DNA of 64,000 nt from the NCBI RefSeq assembly GCF_040954645.1, contig NC_092809.1, forward strand, positions 84,790,573 through 84,854,572, read 5' to 3'. The notes under the pieces are model-generated. The model was not told where the DNA came from. It saw nothing but the letters and a program-made list of their open reading frames with translations, and searched no databases. Positions within the stretch are counted from its first letter, which is position 1. Every line of letters begins with the position of its first letter. Below are positions 51,376 to 64,000 of this stretch, one piece after another. This stretch comes from Diabrotica undecimpunctata (lineage: Eukaryota; Arthropoda; Insecta; Coleoptera; Chrysomelidae). Made by a program: the position numbers and the translations under genes.

Positions 51376-52008
51376 GGGAGGTGTCTTCCCGCACCTTACA
51401 CTTTATCGGCACGTGCTGCGCAATCTTCGAAAATCGCCGCGTAACATAATAACGTAAGTACGTGATAACGCATAAACTGGGCTATGTATTGATAATAAAG
51501 GTTCTAAAAAAAAGTGATGGCCCTACTAGCCATTAAGCACGTACCCTACTATATTTTCTTTTTTCCTTTTCTCTCTCTCTCTCTCTCATTAGTCTGCGTA
51601 CACCATCACTACTCCCGGTTTACAACGACAAGTATTATATTACATCTTCCTCGCCTGTAAAGAAACCGAACCTTCCCTATCTGCTACCCGTTTTCAGGAT
51701 AGCAGCATAGGTAAATTGTACGATAATCTTGGCACAGTCCTAGCACATTCTGTCCAGACAGCGCAGGATACTCCCATGTTTCGTTCTCTAAGGAACTCCG
51801 GGGTATTCTGGGTCGAAGAAGGGGTGGTTTTAGTTGGTAGGCGACCGGCCAGGGGGGCATGCGGGGCACGAGGCCCTACACTGGGTAGCGTGCGTTAGCA
51901 TGTGTCCCCTTCCGGATCGAGTCCAACAGTACTAGGGACACCTTCCCTAGTCCGTTTAGAACGTTTCCACCTCAGTCCAAAAAAAAAAAAAAAAAACTCT
52001 ACGCTTTT

Positions 52009-52608
52009 GCTTCCGAATATACCTTGCCAGTATGGATGACACCAACACATACTTAATACGTAGATTTTGCTATAGTCAGCCAAATTCAGCGGATATTAAG
52101 ACTCACATCCATACATAAGCTCTAGAATATCGTAGCTATCAATCCACCTAATATCCAAAGATAAGTAGCTAGAGAACAAAAGAAACCAAGTCTAGATTCG
52201 CAACATCCGCAAAAGAATAAGCTGCTCCTCGCCATCTGAACCCTCGAGAGGAATTTCCTTATGGTAGCTATCTGCCTAAAATCTTCCAGGACGGCTCTTG
52301 CCTGCAAACACCGGTTAACCTGTGTGAATGTGGGGTGGTACAAGATTCATCCCACCTACTTAGATGACTTTGCCCTTCAAATCGCTCTTTTCTGAAGTGA
52401 CAAAGTTTAATTATTTGAACTGAACATATAAAGTACAGTCAGTAAGCTATTGCTTTTAAAAGTGATTGCAAATTTGACACTAACTCCACTTATATTGATT
52501 ACATATTATCCCTAAATAGAAGATAAAACATTCAGAAGTATGTAATATTGGTGAAGTGGTATATTCTTGTTAGATAAATTCAGCATTCTTCCCTTTTTTG
52601 CGCATTAC
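52009..52608. other. Unassigned region right of the R1-like LINE
   Basis: Target-side flank with no coding sequence or repeat I can name. Confidence 0.4.
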
Positions 52609-53202
52609 TACCAATTTTTACACAAAAATATCTATCTTAGCACTTAAATATTTATTCTAAGATAAACTATCTAGAATTATATATAGTACACAGACAAAAC
52701 CAGAAATAAAATAATAAAGAAACTGTATACAAGATATCGTAAAACAATGGACGAAATAAAAGAAGTTCTTATTAATCGGATTCTTAAACGAAACGTATAA
52801 AGACATACTGACGTTAACAAAATACATTTCATAGGGACTCCTTATTTTTGTTATCATTCATACGCATTACAGTATGTAATAGATATGTATACTATCAAAT
52901 ACCTGTTTTTGGTAGGTAGGTGCTTTTCTAAAAATAGCTTTATGGATACAAAAGGATTTCATTACCAAATTGGATGTATTTTTTCATATGTGGAAATTTC
53001 CTAATGTATTTTGTTAACGTCAGTATGTCTTTATACGTTTCGTTTAAGAATCCGATTAATAAGAACTTCTTTTATTTCATCCATTGTTTTACGATATCTT
53101 GTATACAGCTTCTGTATTATTTTATTTCTGGTTTTGTCTGTACACTATATATAATTCTAGATAGTTTATCTTAGAATAAATATTTAAGTGCTAAGATAGA
53201 TA
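52609..53202. repeat. Centre-deleted copy of the 1.2-kb palindrome
   Basis: 52623-52828 is one arm reading inward; 52829-53202 continues from inside the other arm (the CATAGGGACTCC segment, equivalent to 42070). The symmetrical middle, equivalent to about 41350-42070, is gone. Confidence 0.8.
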
Positions 53203-56200
53203 TGCTAGTTATTATAGCGTATATAATGTCGTATGTTAATTCCATTTTATTTAACAACAAAATACTAAAAACTTTGTTTTCAAAACTTACACCAAATTAA
53301 TTGTATCTTATCACTACAGCTGTTTCGGCAGAGTGCCTTTCTCAAGTCTCAAGTTTCTCGACTCCATCAATCATCTATTGTATTTCTTATCAAGATTTTG
53401 AAGCAGCTGTGCTCCATTAGTCCATTTTTGTTGTTTTTGTCACTGTTCTCTTTTTTCTTTATTGTCATCATTACGTAGCGCTACAACACTGGGTGGGTCT
53501 TCGCTAACTACAACTTTTTTCCAAGTTGATCGATTTTCCACGAATCTTCAATGAAATGTTAATTTTCTAAGATATGATTGGATGTTTTCTCTCCATTGTA
53601 TACTGAGACACCCAAGTGGCATTCTTCTGTGCCAAGTTTCTTCCATACCAGTTTTACATGTTTGATATCTTGGCGTCTATGCATGTGTCCGATCTACCAT
53701 AAGCGCTTTATTTTCCTGAACAATATCGTTATAAGAGCTTTCTTTATTCAGTATATGGTATTCGTATTCTATACGGATTTGTAGTGATATAATAATGAGT
53801 TTAAAAAATTTTAGAAGAATTATGCTCTGTATTTCTATAGTGACATTATTTTTAACCGTGATAATTGATCTAAGATATTTAAAGTATTCCATACTTTCGA
53901 AATTTTAGTTGTTGACTTTATTATTTTATCTAGATGTATTGAATTGCTCTCTTCTCTTGATTCGCTTGTATTTGGTTTTCATTTTGTTGATTTTAAGTGA
54001 AACATTTTTCGTACTCTCTTCACTTTGTTAAAGATGTCGTTTGCGGACGGGAGAGAGTTTCTTATGGGATCAATATCATTAGCATATGCTAGGAGTGCTT
54101 TGTACCTTGATCCATTAATGGATTGCATCTTAAATATGCGTTATTTCTATTTTAGTAAGCTGTTCATTAATTTTTTGAATATTTAAATCGAGAATCTGTA
54201 TTTTTTCGACTGTTTTATAACACAGTTTCTTGGTGCCTATTTTAATCTCTGTTTTTTTGGTTCGGTTATCATTATTACAAAGATTTTGCGGGATATCGAC
54301 ATACGGAACTCGGTGGTATGTCCTTAACGTTTCCATAACCAACGTTCGAAAATTTGTCTTACTGTAAAGTCATGACGATTTTACTAGCAATTAAATGCTA
54401 TTTAATAATAATAAAGTTCAAGCAACAATTCCTATATGCATTAACTTGGTACTGATATATCTGCTCCCCGATCTCAGGTAGCAGTCAGGAAAACATTAAC
54501 ACTGCTACACTCATGCTTCCTATTATCCAACGATTAGCCAGTCCAGGACTATACGCCTTATTATAGTACTGATATTGCTTCTGCCCCTCATAAGTGAATA
54601 TAATATTCAAGGAAGGTTTTGAAAATTTAATAGGATTTTGTATGTTAGAATATTATTTCTCTGAGAAAGTGAAGAATATCTATTTGCTATCCGGTTTAAT
54701 CCATAGATTAAATATTAGAATGCTATAGAATAATGCTCCAAGCAGCAAAAAAACGGTCTAATAGTCAGTAATCAGAAAACCAAATAAATGTTCTGTAACA
54801 TACAAAGGAAAGGATGTAGAGTAGGGCATAACGTAACAATAAACCCATATAAATTTGAAAGATTGAGGCATTTTGGGTATCGTAGATTACGTTGTCACAT
54901 AAGAAATAAAATGGAATATTCACGTAACTAACTGATGTATATATAACCCTTATAACACTTTTAAATCCAGAATTCTAATACGAATCCCTAAAACCAGGAT
55001 ATATAAAATAGTGATTAAACCAATGCTATTGACTGGATACATGACGAGAACGCTGACAAAACAATGTAAGTAAAACTCAGGTATTAATTAGATCAGTATT
55101 ACTAGAAAAGCCATTAGAAGTATTATTGAAGAAATGTAGAGCATATAGTGAAATCTAAAAATGGTAGAATAAGATATTCAGACAGTATCGAGCGAGAACA
55201 TTATTGATGAGGAAAGGGAGATCCATCGCTGAGAAAGTGAGAAACTAATTGCCACAAGCAAAGGGTACTTTGTAATAAAGTACTCTTACTCTAAAGCATA
55301 AGCATGTCTTTTCCTACTCTTTAAGTAAGTGATGGATTCGACCGTTACTTGATGGAAATTTATTTTATCTGACAATAAAACAGGTATGCGTTTACATGTT
55401 ATAGCCTGTAACTGAATAAGATGAAGAGGGGACAACTGTTTGTCTCAAGTTGGTCATTCAGAATTATGGCTGTATTTTTTAATTTCCTGATTTCCCTAAA
55501 TTCTAATTTCCATAGGATCTAAAAATACCTTAAGGCTTTTATTTTAAATATACTTTTTTAGTAATGAAAATACGTAAACAGAACCTTTAATATACATGTA
55601 ACCTTTGATCTCTAGGATAAACCCATCTCCTGAACAATAGCGCCGATATATTTATTTGAAATTTTGTACACTTATTTTAGCCGTTTATGTCCTTATTATT
55701 CATATATGAGTTGTCACCGATATGATAAACTCACTTACTTTTTACAAAGAGACTCTATATTAAGTACGGTGATTACTATACATATCTGATTCGAAATATC
55801 GCCGAAAAGTAACAGTATGTAAAATTTAAATTTTTAATGAAAAGTTAAAGATTAGCCAATCTTATGGGTTTCAAAAGAGAAGGATAAAGGGTAATGGGTA
55901 ATGAATAATTAATTAATCGGCTAATTACCCGTTCAATATGATTTTTGTCAAATCGGTCCTTTTTAGGACCAACTATTCTAATTATGTCTATAAATATTAA
56001 GGGCATATCTAGAGATAAAGACACTTTACTTTACTTAATTTTATCAGACATGTGTACAGACAAAACCAGAAATAAAATAATAAAGAAGCTGTATACAAGA
56101 TATCGTAAAACAATGGATGAAATAAAAGAAGTTCTTATTAATCGGATTCTTAAACGAAACGTATAAAGACATACTGACGTTAACAAAATACATTAGGAAA

Positions 56201-56612
56201 TTTCCGCATATGAAAAAATACATCAAATTTGGTAATGAAATCCTTTTGTATCCATAAAGCTATTTTTAGAAAAGCACGTACCTACCAAAAACATTTATTT
56301 GATAGTATACATATCTATTACATACTGTAATGCGTATGAATGATAACAAAAATAAGGAGTCCCTATGAACCGTTTAAAACATACGCTGGAAATATACGGC
56401 TTAATCGCCTAGTTGCCAAACTATCGGAGCTTACTTAGACCGATATACTTATGGTTCCAATATACAGTGAAAAAGATCTGAACGACCCCTATAATATATA
56501 CACGTGAACTAAGAGATATACATTCATGATACAGGACTACTTATGAGCTCCACAAAATTTTTAAAAATTATGAAACTATACATGTTAACGAATCGACAGA
56601 GTCAATGTTATG
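53203..56612. repeat. Direct copy of the large repeat (copy gamma)
   Basis: Matches 38361-41767 almost throughout, including the left half of the palindrome (56054-56612). It stops abruptly at CAATGTTATG, where the inverted arm begins. Confidence 0.85.
53575..54395 (-). pseudogene. Decayed RTE-like LINE C-terminal part (copy gamma)
   Basis: Same remnant as at 38730-39550, with the same disruptions, so it was copied after it had already decayed. Confidence 0.6.
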
Positions 56613-57449
56613 ATAGCGATAGGTCTCCCTTTCCTCATCAATAATGTTCTCGCTCGATACATCTTATTCTACGATATTTAGATTTCACTATATGCTCTAC
56701 ATTTCTTGGCAATATTTCTGATGGCTTTTCTAGTAATACTGATCTTATTAATACCTGAGTTTTACTTACATTGTTTTGTCAGCGTTCTCGTCATATATGC
56801 AGTCAATAGCATTGGTTTAAGCACTATTGTATATATCCTGATTTTGGGGATTCCTATTAGACTTCTGGATTTAAAAGTGTTATGAGAGTTATATATACAT
56901 CAGTTAGTTACCTGAATATTCCATTTTATTTCTTATGTGACAACGTTATCTACGATACCCAAAATGCTGCAATCTTTCAAAATTATATGGGTTTATTGTT
57001 ACGTTATGCTCTACTCTACATCCTTTCTTTTGTATGTTAAAGAACATTTATTTGGTTTTCTGATTACTGACTATTAGACCGTTTTTTTGCTGCTTGTAGC
57101 ATTATTCTATAGCATTCTAATATTTAATCTATGGATTAAACCGAATAGCAAATAGATATTCTTCACTTTCTTAGAGAAATAATATTCTACCATACAAACT
57201 CCTATTAAATTTCCAAAACCTTCCTTGAATATTATATTCACTTATGAGAGGAAGAAGCAATATCAGTACTATAATAAGGCGTAAAGTGCTGAACTGGCTA
57301 ATCGTTGGATAATAGGAAGCATGAGTGTAGCAGTTTTAATGTTTTCCTGACTGCTACCTGGGATCGGGGAGCAGAGATATCAGTACCAAGTTAATGCATA
57401 TAGAAATTGTTGCTTGAACTTTATTATTATTAAATAGCACTATATTTCC

Positions 57450-58260
57450 TAGTAAAATCGTCATGACTTTACAGTAAGACAAATTTTCGAACGTTGGTTA
57501 TGGAAACGTTAAGGACATACCACCGAGTTCCCTATGCCGATATCCCGCAAAATCTTTGTAATAATGATAACCGAACCAAAAAAAAACAGAGATTAAAATA
57601 GGCGCCAAGAAACTGTGTTATAAAACAGTCGAATAAATACTAATTCTCGATTTAAATATTCAAAAAATTAATCAACAGTTTACTAAAATAGAAATAACTC
57701 ATATTTAAGATGCAATCCATTAATGGACCAAGGTACAAAGCACTCCTAGCATATTCTAATGATATTGATCTCATAAGAAATTCTCTCCCTTCCACAAACG
57801 ACATCTTTAACAAAGCGAAGAGAGTACGAAAATTGTTTCACTTAAAAACAACAAAATGAAAACCAAATACAAGCGAATCAAGAGAAGAGAGCAAGTCGAT
57901 ACATCTAGATAAAATAATAAAGTCAACAACTACAATTTCGAAAGTATGGAATACTTTAAATATCTTATCTCTCAATAATCACGGTTAATAATAATGTCAC
58001 TAAAGAAATACAGAGCATAATTCTTCTAAAATTTTTTAACCTCATTATTATATCACTACAAATCCGTATAGAATAAGAACATATACTGAATAAGAAAGCT
58101 TTTATAACGATATTGTTCAGGAAAATAAATTGCTTAAGGTAGATCGGACACATGCATAGACGCCAAGATGTCAAACTTGTAAAACTGGTATGGAAGAAAC
58201 TTAGCACAGAAGAATGCCACTTGGGTGTCTCAGTATACAATGGAGAGAAAACATACAATC
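57450..58260 (+). pseudogene. Decayed RTE-like LINE C-terminal part (copy delta, inverted)
   Basis: Plus-strand mirror of 38730-39550, with further substitutions (YSNDIDLIRNSLPS). Confidence 0.6.
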
Positions 58261-59209
58261 ATATCTTAGAAAATTAACATTTCATTGAAGATTCGTGGAA
58301 AATCGATCAACTTGGAAAAAAGTTGTAGTTAGCGAAGACCCACCCAGTGTTGTAGCGCTACGTAATGATGACAAAAAAGAAAAAAGAGAAACAGTGACAA
58401 AAAGCAACAAAAATGGACTAATGGAGCACAGCTGCTTCAAAATCTTGATAAGAAATACAATAGATGATTGATGGATTCGAGAAACTTGAGACTTGAGAAA
58501 GGCTCTCTACCGAAACAGATGTAGTGATAAGATACAATTAATTTGGTGTAAGTTTTGAAAACAAAGTTTTTAGTATTTTGTTGTTAAATAAAATGGAATT
58601 AACATACGACATTATATACGCTATAATAACTAGACAACTTGTATGATACGGACATATAAGGAGAAAGTTTCATGAAACAATAAACTACCCAATATTCGTT
58701 ATGAGTGAAATCGATATGAATAAAGAAAATGAGGAAAACTATAGCAAAAGGTAAAAAAAAGTAGTGATAAAAAAATGAGAGAGGTACCTTGTGGACAACA
58801 TGTGCTTAATTCGGAACGAATTGAGATAAATAACCGGAAGACGACAAAGAACATTTTAAATTGATAAATCTATACAATTTTTAACAATGCATATTTATAG
58901 GTCATTTTCAGAGCCAACGTGCTAATTGTATGTAAAATGAAACTTTTAAGGTTTTTAATGTTTGTTTTAAAGATGAAACCGTATGACACATAACCGTGAA
59001 ATTGATATACCAACCTATAAATCTCTTTTAAAAGAATACTGACACCTACACATTATCACAATACTACATATTATAATACTAAGAAGTTTGTTATTTTATT
59101 CTAAGAGATTGGCTTTATAATTTAGGAGAGATTTAATTTAATGTATTTAAAATTTTACAGGATCCGGTATCGTAATAAGAAACAAAATTTCACTACAAGG
59201 CATGGAAGC

Positions 59210-60020
59210 GTGTTAAATTTGACTTTAGATATTCTTTTAGATTTTTTAGATATAATATTTCTTCAACACTGAAGTTAGTCCAATCTTTGATATTTCTCTG
59301 CCAGATTTTGTCTTTCTTCCCAAGACTTTTCTTCCCTCTACTCTTCCTTGCATGATGACGCGTAGAAGAGAGTATTTATCGTTTCGAACTATGTGACCCA
59401 GATACGATGTCCAGATAGACATTTCGTCTTAACGCTTCTTCGACTTTTAACACGACTTTTACAGTCCAAGGAATTTTAAGAATACGCCTATATAGCCACA
59501 TTTCGAATGCCTTTAATTTTTTACAGATTTATCTTTCAGAGTCCAAGCTTCTACCCCATATAGCAGTTGCGACCATACATAACATTCGACGATCTCAATC
59601 TAATAACCATACTCAATTTCTTGTTTGTAAACATTGAATTTTATCTGTTTAGTTTAGTCCTATCTTTTTGATTTCTGTTAATGATTTCTATAAGAATTTG
59701 TAAATCGTCTATATTTTCTGTTGGGTTTAGTCTGCAAATTTTATGTTATTAATGATGCTCACTCCATTCCTTACTTCTTTATCATAGTGTCTCCTAAAAT
59801 ATTAGTTGAGAGTACACATTAAACAATTGTGGTGACAACACACATCTCTGGCTGACTCCTTTTTGAATTTCTGCTTGATTTGTCTCACTATCTTTCACCC
59901 GCATGACCGCTGTTTGATTTTAGTAGATTTTTTATTAAATTAATATCTTGGTATCTAATTTTGTTTTTAATTTTGTTATTAATCGGATGACATTTATGAC
60001 TTTTATTAAATTTTGATAAT
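59210..60020 (-). pseudogene. Decayed RTE-like LINE RT (right arm)
   Basis: Mirror of 36980-37790. One region is better kept here, for example the segment corresponding to SFSNKVQ/NEEALR near 59430. Still full of stops. Confidence 0.6.
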
Positions 60021-60773
60021 CGTTACAAATCAAGTCTTTTAGTGACATATTATTCTTTTAATTTTTACTTCTCATTTAATGTCTATATTTTGTTAGTTAT
60101 TTTTAGAGTAAATATATGATGACTAAAAACGAATTGATCAAGAGTAGTGAATCGCTGCCAAGAGCCGCTATTCTATGAAGCTACCCTTCACGACGCCATC
60201 TTGTGGCGCTAGTTCCGTGACGCTCACCTCAGCATTTTACTGTAGAGAGAAAAAAGTAATACAATGCCATTATAGAAGCTTCGCTTCAAAAATATGCCAT
60301 AAGCAAAGATATAAAAGTATTCTTGTCATTATATTATATTGCATACTCTATTATTAACAAAAATTTTCATAATAAATTCTGATATACGCTTTCTATTGCC
60401 GCTAACGAACAGAAGTTTTTATTAACTTTTCGGTAATATAATTATGTAGGTATTTAGATTTTTAACTTCTTACCATAATGCTAGAGTACAAAAGTAGCTA
60501 TACTCTACTGTATTTTTTTCATGGGGGTTCTATTTTTTAACTGTGTGATGCATTCTTATATTTCAGTTTGTACGATTTGCGTTAATTAATTTAATTATAT
60601 TTCTGGAGTTACAAGGTTATACTCAGTTTCTGTTGTTTCGTTTATTAATCTGAGATATGTTATTGATTCTTCTCTAGGGATGTACTTAATCTCAATCAAT
60701 TCTTTGATTTGGTTTTTGCCCTCTTTCACATCTGTTTCAAACCCTCCGGCGGACTTTTAGGTCTTCATTTTAT

Positions 60774-60955
60774 CATCATCATCATCATCATCTTGGTGCT
60801 ACAGCTCTTAGAGGGCCTCGACCTTCTCAAGCTTTCTACGCCATTCTATTCTATCCCTCGCTTGCATTTTCCAGTTGCCGACTCCGATCTTCTCGGCATC
60901 TTGTGTTTCCCCGTCCATCCACTTCAGCTTTGGTCTACCCCGTCCGCTCATTCAC
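60774..60955 (-). mobile_element. Short 5'-truncated LINE tail with 15-bp target duplication
   Basis: AGGTCTTCATTTTAT at 60759-60773 and 60956-60970; the empty site is preserved in the left arm near 36015-36040. On the minus strand it reads a short C-terminal LINE tail (DRIEWRRKLEKVEAL) and ends in (GAT)n. Confidence 0.85.
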
Positions 60956-61379
60956 AGGTCTTCATTTTATATAGGCATTTTTTTTCTTAACATTTTACTT
61001 TTACCTCTTTTAATAAAGTGTGTTTATTTTTCTTTCTCAAAAAGCCTCTTTTATTTTTGTTTTTATGTTGGTATTAAATTATAATTTTTCAAATTAATTC
61101 GACATTATTCCCACTTGATTCTTTTGTTTCAGTTATTGCTCTAGCCTAATTTGACATTTTTTCCCTTCAAATCATCAAATTTTCATGGTTTGTTTATATT
61201 TTGTCATAGTAAAATTCATATTTTCCACTAAGCCTAACATATGCAGCAACAGTGTCATCAAACCGAAATAATCCAGTTGTGCATAACGTTTTTGCTGATC
61301 GATTTACAAATAAATTTTAACAAACACATCAAATTGATCATCCTTTTTACTTTCGTATACGATCATACTTATCCAAATT

Positions 61380-62345
61380 AAATTTTCAATTTCCAAAAAC
61401 CTATGATACCTCCTCAATCCACAACCCTGCGCCATGGACAATATCTATTCAGGCTATCGACATCAGTCTAACAAACCTAATAAAATCAGAGATATCATCA
61501 ACCGTCATTAAACAAAAGTTTCATACACTATTAAACAGATATGGCAATACCTACAACGTATACACCGATGCGTTAAAAAATGAAGACAGAGTTGGGGCAG
61601 CAATTTATTCGGAAGACACCTCAGTTTGTTTCAAATTGTCGTCAATTACAACCATCTTTTCGGCTGAATTATTCGCAATTCTAAAAGCACTATCGTTAAT
61701 ACAAAACAAAAACCAAGAAAGATGTATAATAATCACAGATTCTCTAAATTCATTATCCTCGCTGACTCAATTGTACTGTGACAACCCCCTTCTACTTCTT
61801 ATTAAAAAAGAACTTAAAAACATTTCAAATAAGAACATCCAAGTTCATTTTTTATGGGTGCCTTCTCAAGTCAGAATTGAAGATAAGGAAGTTGTAGATA
61901 AACTAGCTAAAAATGCAACAACTAACCTGATGTCCGAAGAAAGTAACATATTGGTACAAAACGATTTAAAACCATACTTAAAACAAAAAATAATTCAAAA
62001 ATGGCAACAAACTTGGAACAACACTCCATAAAGGCTATACGAAGTCAACAAACATCCACATCTTCGGAAACCAAAAATAAAAGACAGAAGAGAGCATGTG
62101 ATACTTATCCGTCTTCGTATCGGCCATACATGACTTACTCATAGCTATTTACTACAGCGCAAAAATAAACCAGTTTGTGAAGTGTGCAACCGTGTTCTAA
62201 CGGTAAAACATTTTTTAATACAGTGTCCTAAATATAACAGTGAACGACTCAAATATAGCATACCCAACTGCCCTAAACGAAAATACAGATACCCAAAGAA
62301 TAATTTCTTATCTTAAAGACTGTCAACTTCTTCATAAGATTTAAA
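61380..62345 (+). pseudogene. LINE RNase H and zinc-knuckle remnant (right arm)
   Basis: The frame 61636-62031 keeps FSAELFAILKAL, IITDSLNSL and FLWVPSQVRIEDKEVVDKLA (the left arm has SHVRIEGNE). After a stop it continues LRIGHT and CEVCNRVLTVKHFLIQC (about 62175-62230). The upstream part (61430-61620) is a degraded lead-in with YTDA. Endonuclease and RT are absent. Confidence 0.75.
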
Positions 62346-62559
62346 ACATACATTGTAATACACATACATATTATTATTATTAATTATAAACTAATGTATA
62401 TACACTATTTGTATCAACTGTAACATTAATCTAAATACGCTAATGCCTCTGCGTGGTAGATGCGTTAAAAAAAAGGTACTTATATTAGATTATAGATTAT
62501 ATTAGATTTATATTGGATTAGATATTCAGTTTTGTGAAAGCGTCTGTCTTAGACAAATT

Positions 62560-62920
62560 AAAGGAGCGCTCCTAAGATTTTTCGGGGTTTGGCTTAAAAT
62601 TAATTCGTAGTTTATTTTTATTATATTTAAGGCATCATTTAGATTTTTATTCACTTCAGCAACAAAAGTTTTGGTCGTGCAATGTATCGTCTACATGAAA
62701 GTCCTAGTATCTACTGGTCTCGGTTAATCATTTGTGTAAATGTAATACAGTGTAGGCGCCATTACGCTACCCCAAGCGAAACCATTCATCTGCGTTCTTC
62801 ATCTTACCATTGAATGATACGAAAAATCTTCTGTTCTGTAGTGTAGATATACATATCTCCGGTTTTGGAGAAATGTCCTCTAATTTAATATGTGGTAAGT
62901 GGCATTTAGATTGACAAATA
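62560..62920 (-). pseudogene. Decayed LINE RT fragment (right arm)
   Basis: Mirror of 34084-34460 with additional small changes. Confidence 0.5.
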
Positions 62921-63360
62921 CCACCCCTGATACCCGATATCTTTCGTACCCGTTGTTGCTTTTTGCAAAAACAGGTACGTTATTACGTACGTTAATAAGT
63001 ATTACGAATAAAAATAAATAAGCAAGAAGAATACAAGTGAACTATATTTAAACCAAGTGACAGAAAAAAGAATATTCTATATACATTTACTTCTAAATTA
63101 AAAATTAAATTTTGATATGCCTGACAACGAAAGATACAAAAACACAATTATTTAAAGTTGAAAATAATAGCTTGTACAAGCGATAAAGCATTTAAAACTA
63201 TAAGACCGAACATATTATATGTAATTGTAATAGATATGTTGCCGAGAATCAAGTTACCCTAAGGTACTGAAATATTTCTTCTTTTAGTATCTGCCATAAG
63301 TGTATCCATGTATTTATGTGTATCTAAAATATAGTATATAGGATATTTAATTCCCTACAT

Positions 63361-63985
63361 TTAAAAATCGAAATATTGAAATTAGACAGTAAAAAATTGG
63401 AATTTTAAGAATGATTTATAAATTGTTATAATTTAAATTTTACTACTTCTAGAAACAAATATTTTATACGTCATAAACTGTAGCAATCGAAACATCGGAA
63501 CGTACATTTATATAATAAATATTTCAGTGCCAACGCATTTAAAAAAAAATACTAATAAATAAAAATGAACTCTTGCCTTTTCCAAGTTTATAATAGACAC
63601 TACTTAAGTTTAAAAATAATTAAAGCAAGTAATATAAATTACCACCGTAAAATATTTAACTACATTAACCAAGTATTTGTGAAATTTCTCGATGACTAAA
63701 TTGATTGATATTTAAATAAATTTGAAGTTCCAAAACGTACCTGCTGTAAAATTTGAAAGTCTACGACTAATCAAATTATTGGCAACATCGCAAGAGTTTA
63801 GTTGTGTACGCGAAGGTATACATACGGATCCCAAAAGTGTTTTAACCTATTACAGAGTTCACTTAATCCTACATGTTGCTCGGAGTCTACATAAAGCGCT
63901 ACGCAGATAATAATATACACGGTGTATATTCTACTGGAGTTAGTATAATACCGTTTTAGAACGGAGCTTACATTAACCGCTAGAT
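63361..63985. repeat. Terminal part of the large-repeat family, second copy
   Basis: Same orientation as 7200-8006, alignable throughout the last 300 bp with few gaps. The left arm lacks this part because the I-like LINE occupies its place. It contains the shared short frame 63722-63910. Confidence 0.75.
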
Positions 63986-64000
63986 GTATATATATATATA
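63986..64000. repeat. Start of a (TA)n tract at the window edge
   Basis: CGCTAGATG followed by TA units, identical in position to the junction at 8006. Confidence 0.9.

Larger units (their letters stand above)
46346..51995 (+). mobile_element. R1-like LINE, near full length, 13-bp target duplication
   Basis: The target duplication ACTCTACGCTTTT lies at 46333-46345 and 51996-52008; a run of about 17-18 A (51979-51996) is the tail. The 5' UTR (46346-46812) is markedly GC-rich against the AT-rich surroundings. It carries ORF1 and ORF2 in R1-clade style (three-knuckle ORF1; APE endonuclease and RT without RNase H). The 3' UTR is 51376-51978, with a CT run at 51571-51587. Confidence 0.85.
56613..63360. 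repeat. Right arm of the 6.7-kb long inverted repeat
   Basis: Reverse complement of 33642-40380. It contains the mirrored LINE remnants and one extra young insertion at 60774-60955 that the left arm lacks. Confidence 0.85.

Overview
The window reads as nuclear DNA of an insect, most likely a repeat-rich beetle; this is inferred from AT-rich, intron-bearing sequence and from the mix of Penelope-like elements (PLEs), RTE-like, I-like and R1-like LINEs. I can support only two genes that are not obviously transposon-derived, both in the first 3 kb. They are a small spliced gene on the minus strand (coding exon 186-488) and an intronless secreted matrix metalloproteinase (1269-2849) with compact, virus-like transcription signals. 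Almost everything else is mobile or repeat DNA.

Layout: 2.9-3.1 kb, minisatellite. 3.5-5.3 kb, decayed LINE. 5.4-8.0 kb, a diverged copy of the repeat that also ends the window. 8.0-24.5 kb, a PLE and ribozyme domain: about 398-bp tandem repeats, each carrying a hammerhead ribozyme, first on the minus strand (8093-9217) and then inverted to the plus strand (9231 on). They lead into two almost identical 7.47-kb tandem blocks (9231-16703 and 16704-24201). Each block holds two different, convergent, defective PLEs (RT plus GIY-YIG) separated by long (TA)n tracts. 24.5-26.7 kb, mostly unidentified. 26.7-29.1 kb, a gutted PLE with inverted arms, interrupted by a precisely bounded truncated LINE. 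29.2-33.6 kb, an I-like LINE with EN, RT and RNase H.

33.6-63.4 kb is a large nested inverted structure. The arms (about 33642-40380 and 56613-63360) are inverted copies full of dead LINE fragments. Two further partial direct copies (43738-45949 and 53203-56612), a 1.2-kb palindrome, a foldback MITE and a 5.65-kb R1-like LINE with 13-bp target duplications (46346-51995) lie between them. The window ends at the same repeat/(TA)n junction that precedes the ribozyme array at 8006.

The strongest candidate for something unusual is the ribozyme array. Its monomers show the full type I hammerhead layout with a very short stem III, a perfect inner and outer stem I and a paired stem II. This is what is expected of animal retrozymes, non-autonomous circular-RNA retroelements thought to be mobilised by PLE reverse transcriptase. 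Here they sit beside PLE copies, and the breakpoints of the large duplication fall inside a ribozyme monomer.
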